Shown in pieces: positions 26,315 through 33,753 of a stretch of 64,000 bases of DNA. The stretch's first letter is position 1, and every line of letters starts with the position of its first letter. The position numbers and the translations under genes are program-made. Location: contig CAKZKQ010000092.1 of NCBI GenBank assembly GCA_937123825.1, positions 18,984-82,983 of the forward strand, read 5' to 3'. The notes below the pieces were generated by a model. It worked only from the letters and a program-made list of their open reading frames with translations, was not told the DNA's origin and did not search any database. The stretch is from an uncultured Pseudomonadota bacterium (GTDB taxonomy: Bacteria > Myxococcota_A > Bradymonadia > Bradymonadales > GCA-2716585).

Positions 26315-26413
26315 CTACGCCTCCCCAAACCCATCCACATCGTATTGCTGTCTCCCGGGCGCCCCACTGTGGCATGCTCCACCAGTGACGATGATGAACA
26401 GGAGCCTGCCAGG

Positions 26414-27007
26414 ATGCACATCCCAGTCCAACTCAACCTCAATGATCTTGAAGAGCACCCCACCAACCCAGAGACGGCGACGATCGCCGTTGGGTTGGCC
26501 CGCACGCGCACAGAGATGGCTCGTCAGGCCGCCGCTGGACCACAACCAGGCCCAACAGAGCTGGGCATCCTGGGACGCGAACTGGGACGGCTGGCCGATG
26601 GCCTGCGCCTGTCAGGACAAACGCAGGAGGCCCAGGAGGCGTTCGAAGAAGTGATCACCCTGTGGGACGACATGGGCAGGCTCAGAGCCGCGTTCATGGC
26701 CCGCATGCGCCTGGCGCTCCTCCACAGGGCCTCTGGACACCCAGACAAAGCGCATGCCCTGCTTGACCAACTCTGCGCGCACTGTGCCCATGACCCAACG
26801 GTGGCCATGTACCACAGCTTCGCACTCCACCATCGAGGCATCGCGGCCTGGAAATCAGGACGCCATCACGATGCCCTGGAGGATCTCCAAAGAGCGCTGG
26901 ACATGCGCCGCTCCAAAGGCTCAAAACCCCTGATTGACGCCACCACCGCCGTGCTCAAACACCTACAAATCTTGCACAGCGGCGCCTGCCCCGAGAGCAT
27001 CCCCTAA
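26414..27007 (+). CDS. TPR-like protein
   Basis: 197 aa from ATG at 26414 (AGGAG upstream). It contains at least two or three degenerate TPR helix pairs: GRLADGLRLSGQTQEAQEAFEEVITLWDDMG, AFMARMRLALLHRASGHPDKAHALLDQL and LHHRGIAAWKSGRHHDALEDLQRALDM. No signal peptide or membrane segment, so probably a cytoplasmic scaffold. Convergent with the ABC-2/CPBP gene, overlapping it by 4 bases at the 3' end. No functional assignment. Confidence 0.72.
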   Translation: MHIPVQLNLNDLEEHPTNPETATIAVGLARTRTEMARQAAAGPQPGPTELGILGRELGRLADGLRLSGQTQEAQEAFEEVITLWDDMGRLRAAFMARMRLALLHRASGHPDKAHALLDQLCAHCAHDPTVAMYHSFALHHRGIAAWKSGRHHDALEDLQRALDMRRSKGSKPLIDATTAVLKHLQILHSGACPESIP

Positions 27008-29106
27008 GTGACAACCACCGAATCCCCGTCGACACCATCGGCAGACGGCGCGCGCACTGACAGGTGGACCATGATCAAACCCATTGCCCCAATGGTCAGC
27101 GACGCCAGCACCAACCACACCGGCACCCGCTCTGCCGACGCATCCACACCGATGAACGGCAAAATATCGGCCGACAATAGGCTGAACGTGTTGTTGAGAA
27201 AGTGAAAGAGCACCGCCGGCCAGATCGACCGGGTGTGCCACACCATGTACCCAATCAACAAACCCAGCGTGGTCGTCCCCAAAAGCCGATAAATCGACAT
27301 GTGGAAGACACCAAAGAAGAGCGCCGTGACCACCACCGCCACAACCCCCCCCGTGCGCCCCCTGAAGCTCGACAGCAACCACCCCCTGAAGACCGCCTCT
27401 TCGCACACCGCCGGGGCCAGCGCCACCACCAGAATCACACCCAACTTCCCAGAAGGTTCCTCGGGCACCGAGAAGGTCTTCTCCATCATCTCGATGAACT
27501 CCTCGGGCATCGGCATGAAAATCTCGTGGAAAAGGTTCGTCCCGGCGCTGACCCACACAAAACTGGTCATCCCCAGCAGCGCTGCCCCAACCACCGCCAT
27601 CGCTGGTGGCCTCTCCAGGTGCATCACCTTGCGCAAATCATAGCCTCGCCACAGCGTCACCCCCACCGTCGGCACCAGCAATATCCCCACAAAGGTCAAC
27701 AAAAGACCCACCATCAAATCCTGGGCCTGGAGCGCGCTGCCAATGTAGTAGAGCCCCACAAAGAGCACCGCCACCAACGCCATCGCCTCACCAGGCTCAG
27801 GAACGCGCCCCTGAAGGCCCCGACGCGCATTGGCCGCCAACGCCAACAACCCTCTGGCCCCTGCTCGCCCGATGATCAACTCCTCGCGGGTGTAGAGCCT
27901 GGCCGCCAGCGCCAACGTCAAGACCGTCACAATCAGACTCGACACCGCCACCAAAAAGAGGTGCTCCCAGACCACCCCCTCAATCAAGATCTCTTTGATG
28001 ATCAGCGCCAGATTCAAAACCGGCAGGAACGCCGTCGCCTGGGTCATCTCGATCCCTGGCAACTGCGCGATGAGCACAGGCAACAAACACAGCAGGTACA
28101 CCGGGGTCAGGTAACTCTGAGCCTCTTTGGGCGTCGAGGCCAGGGTCGCGATCGTCATCAACAACGCGCTGAACATCATCCCCAACACCGTCACGACGGC
28201 AAAGAGCGCCACGACGTCCACCACCGAGATCTCCTCCAACCCAAGATTGAGCCCGCCCCCTGACTCCCCCTGACCGCTGGCCAGCAGCATGTTGTGTCCC
28301 ACGATCAACACAATGCTCAGCAGGTTGATCACCCCCGAGATCATCGCCACCGTGAAAACCGTCAGATACTTCCCACAAACCACTTCCAAGGGCCTGACAG
28401 GCGACGTCAAGAGGGTCTGTATGGTCTTGCGCTCCTTCTCACCGGCGGTCAGATCAATGGCCGGATAAAACGCACCGGTGACCATGAAGATCAACACCAG
28501 CATGGGCAGGACCCGACTGGCCATTGAACCCAACTGCCGCGCCTTGGGCGCCACATCTTCCAGCTTATAATCCAGCGGCTCGATGTAGGCCTGATCCAAA
28601 CCTTTGGCCTTCAGCCTCCGGGTCACCTCATCGACCTTCCAACCCCGAAGGCGCTCCCGCACCCGGTCCACCACCGAAACACTCAGCGGCTCCACCGAGT
28701 TGTAGCGCACCTCCACCGGGGCCGAGCGCCCCTGGGCAATGTCATCCGCAAAATTCGACCCCAGCAGCACCAGCGCCTGAATCTCCCCATCGCTAAGCGC
28801 CTGCTCGGTGTTCTTAAGCGGCACCAGCTCCAGATCCCCTTCGCCCTCGAGCCTCTCCGTCAAAGACGTTGGCGGCGCCACACCGCCACTCTCAACGGCG
28901 ATCTGCCCCACCGTCGCTTCGATCTTGGAGGTCTGCGAGGCGGCCACCTCCGCGATGACCACCATCAGCAGCGGGTAGAAGATCATCGGCATCGCCACGA
29001 GCAAAAAGAGCGCACGGCGATCGCGCAGCGTCTCTCGGATCTCCTTGGCAAAAATCGCCCACACAATCCGCCCACGCACCGCGCTATCGACTTCGGGCTT
29101 GCTCAC
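27004..29106 (-). CDS. ABC-2 permease fused to CPBP intramembrane protease
   Basis: 700 aa. The N-terminal half resembles NatB-type ABC-2 permeases: a first TM (LFLLVAMPMIFYPLLMVVI), a large extracytoplasmic loop (about residues 60-215), then several TMs with AGEKERKTIQTLLTSP, the characteristic cytoplasmic motif. The C-terminal half, from about residue 450, is a CPBP/CAAX-type glutamic intramembrane protease with CEEAVFRGWLL (EExxxR), FFGVFHMS (FxxxH) and HFLNNT. GTG start at 29106 overlaps the ATPase stop (GTGA coupling). Together with the ATPase it likely forms an exporter. The protease may process a secreted peptide or the permease, but that is inference. Confidence 0.87.
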   Translation of the reverse strand: MSKPEVDSAVRGRIVWAIFAKEIRETLRDRRALFLLVAMPMIFYPLLMVVIAEVAASQTSKIEATVGQIAVESGGVAPPTSLTERLEGEGDLELVPLKNTEQALSDGEIQALVLLGSNFADDIAQGRSAPVEVRYNSVEPLSVSVVDRVRERLRGWKVDEVTRRLKAKGLDQAYIEPLDYKLEDVAPKARQLGSMASRVLPMLVLIFMVTGAFYPAIDLTAGEKERKTIQTLLTSPVRPLEVVCGKYLTVFTVAMISGVINLLSIVLIVGHNMLLASGQGESGGGLNLGLEEISVVDVVALFAVVTVLGMMFSALLMTIATLASTPKEAQSYLTPVYLLCLLPVLIAQLPGIEMTQATAFLPVLNLALIIKEILIEGVVWEHLFLVAVSSLIVTVLTLALAARLYTREELIIGRAGARGLLALAANARRGLQGRVPEPGEAMALVAVLFVGLYYIGSALQAQDLMVGLLLTFVGILLVPTVGVTLWRGYDLRKVMHLERPPAMAVVGAALLGMTSFVWVSAGTNLFHEIFMPMPEEFIEMMEKTFSVPEEPSGKLGVILVVALAPAVCEEAVFRGWLLSSFRGRTGGVVAVVVTALFFGVFHMSIYRLLGTTTLGLLIGYMVWHTRSIWPAVLFHFLNNTFSLLSADILPFIGVDASAERVPVWLVLASLTIGAMGLIMVHLSVRAPSADGVDGDSVVVT

Positions 29107-29915
29107 CGTCTGGCGTCCCCACTGGCAACTTCATCGCGTCGCTCGTCTTGACGCGCGATGGCTTCCAAAAAGGCCTTGGTCAGGCTCTGCTGGCCAGTGT
29201 TCTCCAACACCGACGCCATTGTTCCGACCATCATCAACTGACCCTGATGCAACATGCCCAGGCGGTCGCACAACAACTCCGCCTCCGACATGATGTGCGT
29301 GCTAAACACAATCGCTTTGCCTCGCTCACGCTCCTGGCGCAAAAACTCCAAAATGAACTGGCTGCTGATGATGTCCAGGCCACTGGTCGGCTCATCCAAA
29401 ATCAACACCTCAGGGTCATGGAGCAACGCGCGGGCGATGCTGACCCGCTGCTGCTGGCCCGTCGACAACGAACCACAGCGGCGCCCCGCAAACGCTTTGA
29501 TGTCCAATGCCTCCACCAGATGCTCAATGCGCTCCTTGGCCAACCCACGCTCCATGTCTTGGAGGCGGCTGAAATAACGCAAGAATTCTACGGGGGTCAG
29601 GCGCTCATAAAGCTGCGTGTCACCGGTCTGAAAACCAATGCGGCGTCGCACCTGCTCGCTCTGACGCACGGTGTCAAAACCACACACCTTCGCAAAACCT
29701 GAGTCTGGCTGGATCAACGTCGCCAACATCCTCAAAGTCGTGCTCTTTCCAGCGCCATTTGGCCCCAGGAGACCAAAAATCTCCCCAGCACAGACCTCAA
29801 ACGATACGCCATCGACCGCCAGCAGCTCGCCGTAACGACGCACCAGCCCTGCGACCTCAACCATCGCCTCCTGGTCTTGAACCGATCCCTCCAACTCGTC
29901 CGACACCTCTCCCAT
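29103..29915 (-). CDS. ABC transporter ATPase (NatA-like)
   Basis: 270 aa ATP-binding subunit. Walker A GLLGPNGAGKST, Q-loop region RRIGFQTGDTQLYERLTPVE, signature SLSTGQQQRVSIARAL, Walker B VLILDEPTSGLD and H-loop STHIMSEAE are all present. It is translationally coupled to the permease/CPBP gene (overlapping stop and start), a classical NatA-NatB order. The ATG at 29915 lacks a good ribosome-binding site; an ATG at 29864 is an alternative start. Two REP-like copies lie upstream, at 30.06 and 30.2 kb. Confidence 0.93.
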   Translation of the reverse strand: MGEVSDELEGSVQDQEAMVEVAGLVRRYGELLAVDGVSFEVCAGEIFGLLGPNGAGKSTTLRMLATLIQPDSGFAKVCGFDTVRQSEQVRRRIGFQTGDTQLYERLTPVEFLRYFSRLQDMERGLAKERIEHLVEALDIKAFAGRRCGSLSTGQQQRVSIARALLHDPEVLILDEPTSGLDIISSQFILEFLRQERERGKAIVFSTHIMSEAELLCDRLGMLHQGQLMMVGTMASVLENTGQQSLTKAFLEAIARQDERRDEVASGDARR

Positions 29916-30055
29916 CGCACGCCCATCATTGCCGTCAAAACGTTCTTGCGCCCTTACATTGACTGGCCCTCAACCTGCCAGCACTCACACCGTCATTCAA
30001 CCCCCCCATCGCCACACTCCAAACGACGGTCACCGTCATGGGAGATAGAGGGATC

Positions 30056-30106
30056 GAAAAACTTAGTGATTACAGGCACTTGTAAAGGTCCCCACGACCT
30101 TACCAT
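30056..30106 (+). repeat. REP-like element, copy D
   Basis: Reads AAAAACTTAGTGATTACAGG, then CACTTGT, then AAAGGTC-CCCAC-GACCTTACC (arms 30085-30090 and 30096-30101). Intergenic between ygfZ and the ABC-ATPase gene. Same orientation and same loop as copy E, 136 bases further on. Confidence 0.9.
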
Positions 30107-30189
30107 TTCACCTCATCTTCCCGATTCAATCGCCCATTGCACCTGGTGTAGGAGCGGGCTCGAACAACGGCCAATTTAGAGTAAAAGGT

Positions 30190-30240
30190 GCATAAAGTTG
30201 AGTGATTACGGGTACTTGTGAAGGTCCCCACGACCTTACG
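30190..30240 (+). repeat. REP-like element, copy E
   Basis: Reads AAAGTTGAGTGATTACGGG, then TACTTGTG, then AAGGTC-CCCAC-GACCTTAC (arms 30221-30226 and 30232-30237). It contains the ygfZ stop codon (TAA on the minus strand at 30236-30238). Confidence 0.88.
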
Positions 30241-31372
30241 ACCGACCTACGACCTCCCCCAAGCCCTCCACACCCCAATGTCCGCGCTCCACCACGATGG
30301 CTTCCCAATCGGAGTCCACTTTGAGTCTGGCGCCGGGCTCGTTGTCAGCTCGGTGGATGAAGCCGAGCGCGATGGCGGCGTTGAGTTCTTCATCCCAGGC
30401 GACGCTGGTGAGGTGTCCGAGTTTGCGTTGGTCGTTGGAGATGGCGCTGCCATTCGGTGGCAGGTTCTGGGCGGTGGCGTTTTGCAGGACGAGCCCAAGC
30501 AGGCGTCTGCCGACGCGTCCGCGGGCATCGACGCGCTCGACGACTTCCTGGCCAAGGTAGCAGCCCTTGGTGAAGCTGACAGCGGTGGTCAGTTCGGCTT
30601 CATTGAAGAGGACTTTGGGGCTCAACTCGACACCAAATCGAGGGATGCCGGCTTTGAGTTGGGCGTGCTCGAGGGCGCCCAGCCCGCAAGGTTGAAGTTG
30701 GGGAGCAGCTTGCAGGAGGTGCTGCCACAACTCGGCAGTATCCTGGCGAGCGACGCTGATGCGGAAGCCGGGCACGCCAAACTGGTCGGTGGCCGCGACG
30801 AGCACCTCCAGGTTCGCGATCTGTGCGGCTTGGAGGTGGTGCGTGGGGAGTTGGTCAAAAGACAGACCACAGAGGTCTTGGAGGACGGCGGCGGCCTGGG
30901 GTCCGATCAGGCCGATGGTCCCAGTGACATTGGTCCTGTCGACGACCTTGACATCTTCCATGACCACAAACCGCTTCAAGGCTCGCCGTAGCCCTGGTGC
31001 CAGCCCTGGCTCCAGATCCATCAGGATCATCTCTTGCCAGACCCCCACGCGCATGTCGGCCATGATTCGGCCTTTGATGTCGACGTGGCAGGCATAGGCA
31101 CCGTGGCTGTGCTCAAGACCTTTGATGTCTTGTGTGCACAGGCCGTGGAGCCACGGGGCGCGGTCGGCGCCGGTGATGACCAGCAAGCCTCGGTTGGTCA
31201 GGTCGACCAACGCGGCGCCGTGGCCAAGGGCGTGCGTTTCTTTGTCAGGCGCTCCAAAGTCGATGGCCACGTCGTAGAGGCGAGTGCCGTTGACGCCGTG
31301 ACGGGCTTCGACATGGGCGGAGTCATCAAAGAGAGACAGGAGCGGATTGGCGACCTTGCGGACGGTGGCCAT
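30236..31372 (-). CDS. ygfZ: YgfZ/GcvT-family folate-binding protein
   Basis: 378 aa. Tetrahydrofolate-binding protein involved in iron-sulfur cluster maturation or repair. Signature KGCYLGQEVVERV (KGCYxGQE) is clear, and GIPRFGVEL precedes it as expected. The N-terminus has DLTNRGLLVITGADRAPWLHGLCTQDI, typical of the GcvT fold. ATG at 31372 with GAGG six bases upstream is preferred over ATGs at 31384 and 31396. The stop codon is supplied by REP-like copy E, so the C-terminal residues may have been reshaped by that insertion. Followed upstream on the same strand by tmk. Confidence 0.9.
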   Translation of the reverse strand: MATVRKVANPLLSLFDDSAHVEARHGVNGTRLYDVAIDFGAPDKETHALGHGAALVDLTNRGLLVITGADRAPWLHGLCTQDIKGLEHSHGAYACHVDIKGRIMADMRVGVWQEMILMDLEPGLAPGLRRALKRFVVMEDVKVVDRTNVTGTIGLIGPQAAAVLQDLCGLSFDQLPTHHLQAAQIANLEVLVAATDQFGVPGFRISVARQDTAELWQHLLQAAPQLQPCGLGALEHAQLKAGIPRFGVELSPKVLFNEAELTTAVSFTKGCYLGQEVVERVDARGRVGRRLLGLVLQNATAQNLPPNGSAISNDQRKLGHLTSVAWDEELNAAIALGFIHRADNEPGARLKVDSDWEAIVVERGHWGVEGLGEVVGRS

Positions 31373-31522
31373 GGTGGACCTCATGGGCAGACGCATGTTT
31401 GGGTGTTGACAGACGCGTTGTGTGTGAAGGAAACCGCCCTGCGGTGGGTCAGGCGAGTTGATGGCAGGCGAGGGACGCAGCCTGCGTTGCCGGACAAGTT
31501 CTGGGGGGCGGGCTTTGGGGGC

Positions 31523-32146
31523 CTAAAGGGTTCCCGGTCCTGTGGGGGTCTGACGCAGTTGGTCGACCTTTGACTTGAGGTTGGCGGCGATGACATCGGG
31601 TTCCTCAAGGGCGTCGATGACATGGGCGTAGGATTTGCGACGTGCAAGTTCAAGAAAGAGCGTCCGGCTGCGCGCCAGCAACTCGGGCACCTCAAAGGCA
31701 TCGGCCCCAGCGGCACGCCCCTGGTGGATTCTGGTCAGCCCGGCGCCAGGGTCAAGGTCCAGAATGAAGAGGAGGTCGGGTTCAGGGGCGAAGGCTTCAT
31801 TGCGCGCCAGCAGCGTGTCGGGCTCGAAGCCTCGCACGCCCTGGTAAGCGACAGTGGAGAAATAGTAGCGATCGAGGATGACCATCTTGCCGCTTTTGAG
31901 CGAGGGCAGGATGAGGTTGGTGACGTGATCGAGTCGGTCGGCCAGGAAGAGTTCCAACTCTTCTTCAGGCTCCAGGCGGCCCTGGGCCATGGATTGGCGC
32001 AGGCGAGTGCCGTGGGGCCCGTTGGTGGGCTCAGAGCTGCGCACGACGTCGTGTCCTTGGGAGGTGAGCGCCTGCGCCAGGCGTTCAGCCTGGGTGGTTT
32101 TGCCTGCGCCGTCGATCCCTTCAATTACCAACAACAGGCCTCTCAC
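31523..32146 (-). CDS. tmk: Thymidylate kinase
   Basis: 207 aa; phosphorylates dTMP to dTDP. P-loop IEGIDGAGKTTQAERLA, DR motif VILDRYYFSTVAYQG, and the LID-like region (TRIHQGRAAGADAFE) are present. Start overlaps the TerB-like gene stop by 4 bases, so it is cotranscribed with it. The Arg in the P-loop of some Tmk proteins is Gly-Ala here (GIDGAGKT), as in the E. coli-like LID-Arg type. Normal length. Confidence 0.93.
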   Translation of the reverse strand: MRGLLLVIEGIDGAGKTTQAERLAQALTSQGHDVVRSSEPTNGPHGTRLRQSMAQGRLEPEEELELFLADRLDHVTNLILPSLKSGKMVILDRYYFSTVAYQGVRGFEPDTLLARNEAFAPEPDLLFILDLDPGAGLTRIHQGRAAGADAFEVPELLARSRTLFLELARRKSYAHVIDALEEPDVIAANLKSKVDQLRQTPTGPGTL

Positions 32147-32997
32147 CGGCGCCCCTCCAGGATGTATCGGATGGTTTTACTGACAAAGTCGTCGCTCAGC
32201 CCCAGGCGTTCCTGGAAGAGCTTCAAGAGTGCGCGTTCCTGGGGGTCAGCGTTGCCGTCGGCCAGACACATCTCCACGACCAGTTCAAAAGCAATTTGAC
32301 GTTGTGCGTCGGTGGTCAGATGGGCGGCGATGGCCGTGAGGCGGGCTTCGAGCCCCTCGGTTTCGAGCACATTGAGGCTGCGCTCCATGTAGACGCCGGC
32401 CTGTTCGGGGGTGACATGATCGAAGTGCCGTTGGTGGGCCAACTCCTGACCAAACTTATCGAGTTCAGCGGGATCGATGTCGCCATCGGCGGCGGCCATG
32501 AGCATCATCGCTTCGATGTAGTATTGCTCAACGGGGGCATCCTCATCCATGAAGGAGTCCAAAGAGCCGTCGCGGGCGGCGCTGGCGGCGGCGGCCAGAT
32601 CATCTTCGGTCAACTCAAAGCTGCCTTGGAGCATGCCCAGGACCGCCAACTCTTCATCGCTCATCTGCCCGTCGCCGCTGGCGATCGACATGGCCATGCC
32701 CACGGCTGCCAGGCGCTGATCGCGTCGTCGCAGGCCCTTGGAGATGGCCACGATGCGCTGTTCAAGCCCTTCGCGGCGGATGGCGACAAAGGCCTCTTGG
32801 AGGTGTTTGTCGATCATCCGTTGGGACAGATGGGACAGTTGTGGGTGGGCGCGGACCTGAGCCATGAAGCGACGCATCTCTTTGTCATCCACCGAACCAT
32901 CGGCCGCGATCATGATCAACATCGTCTCAAGGAAAAGCCGCACGTGGGGCTCGTCGCCGCGCGTTTGCCCTCCAAAGAGCCGTTTTAACAACGTCAT
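32143..32997 (-). CDS. TerB-like protein with two acidic TerB repeats
   Basis: 284 aa from ATG at 32997 (GGAGGAG 8 bases upstream). Two TerB-type helical modules are visible: LFLETMLIMIAADGSVDDKEMRRFMAQV with the DGxVDxxE metal-binding-like acidic pattern, and IEAMMLMAAADGDIDPAELDKFGQEL. A third related copy is ELVVEMCLADGNADPQERALLKLFQERLG, and VGMAMSIASGDGQMSDEELAVL is another. So up to four acidic D-G-x-x-D/S helical motifs occur. TerB domains are linked to tellurite resistance and stress/conflict systems. Overlaps tmk downstream by 4 bases. No signal peptide. Confidence 0.8.
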   Translation of the reverse strand: MTLLKRLFGGQTRGDEPHVRLFLETMLIMIAADGSVDDKEMRRFMAQVRAHPQLSHLSQRMIDKHLQEAFVAIRREGLEQRIVAISKGLRRRDQRLAAVGMAMSIASGDGQMSDEELAVLGMLQGSFELTEDDLAAAASAARDGSLDSFMDEDAPVEQYYIEAMMLMAAADGDIDPAELDKFGQELAHQRHFDHVTPEQAGVYMERSLNVLETEGLEARLTAIAAHLTTDAQRQIAFELVVEMCLADGNADPQERALLKLFQERLGLSDDFVSKTIRYILEGRR

Positions 32998-33264
32998 CCG
33001 CTCTCCTCCAGAGCCTTGTGTGGCACCGGTTGTTGCTGCAACGCCTATGCATTGTGCGGTTGTGACCAGGAGACCTGAGGTGATCAGCAGATCCCCTCGA
33101 CGGTCACTGCTTTGCCACAAAGAGCATGCACAGCACGGCAGAAAATACGATGACCTGGACCATCGACGCAATCCCGCTTGGCGAGCCGCACTTCGTGACT
33201 ACCCTTATGGGTGTCGCCGACGGCCGTGTGTGCTGCGGCCCAGTCAATATGAGGTATGCAACCG

Positions 33265-33429
33265 ATGGCAACTCAGATGAAGTGGTACGTTTACGAGAAC
33301 CTCAACAACCCCGATGATCGCCTGGTCTTGTCTGAAGACATGGTCGTGGCCGGGGTCTACACCATCGTTGGGGGACCTTTTGATTCCAAAGAAGAAGCCC
33401 TGGCGTCGCTCCAGGCGCTGGCTTCATAG
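33265..33429 (+). CDS. Small hypothetical protein, 54 aa
   Basis: Short open frame from ATG at 33265 to TAG at 33429, with GAGG 10 bases upstream. Protein starts MATQMKWYVYENLNNPDDRL and ends KEEALASLQALAS, with GVYTIVGGPFDSKEEA in the middle. The compact pattern (aromatic strand, acidic loop, glycine turn, terminal helix) looks like a real small domain rather than random translation. Between the minus-strand TerB-like gene and the minus-strand gene at 33.5 kb; not convergent-overlapping with either. Homology unknown. Confidence 0.55.
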   Translation: MATQMKWYVYENLNNPDDRLVLSEDMVVAGVYTIVGGPFDSKEEALASLQALAS

Positions 33430-33477
33430 CGCGCAGCCAGGTCGAGATGACCCTCTCTTAGCTTCAACACCGACAGC

Positions 33478-33753
33478 TTAGTTGTTGCGCTCCACCTTGG
33501 GGCGCGAAATGACCTGAGTGGTCGCGGTATTGTCGGTGGCTTTTTTCATCTTCACCCCCACCAGATGCACCAGCTGATCCAGCTTGGGGTTGCCGGGAAA
33601 GAACGACTGCGCGATCTCCAGGTTGGACATCGCGCCCTGGTAATCGCTGCCCTGGAGTGCCTCTGCGGCACGCTCGGTATAGTGTTTGCCGTGACGCACG
33701 CGCACGGCAAACATCCGCGCATAGAGCTGTCGATACTCGATGGGCTGACTCAC
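33478..33753 (-). CDS. Short helical-repeat-like protein coupled to the Clp-type gene
   Basis: 91 aa from GTG at 33753, with GGAG 7-8 bases upstream. The GTGA overlaps the stop of the HEAT-Clp gene, so translation is coupled. Sequence ARMFAVRVRHGKHYTERAAEALQGSDYQGAMSNLEIAQSFFPGNPKLDQLVHL looks like two TPR-like helix pairs, followed by a polar tail. No signal peptide. The family is not recognised. The coupling suggests it is a partner or adaptor of the upstream ATPase. Confidence 0.65.
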   Translation of the reverse strand: MSQPIEYRQLYARMFAVRVRHGKHYTERAAEALQGSDYQGAMSNLEIAQSFFPGNPKLDQLVHLVGVKMKKATDNTATTQVISRPKVERNN

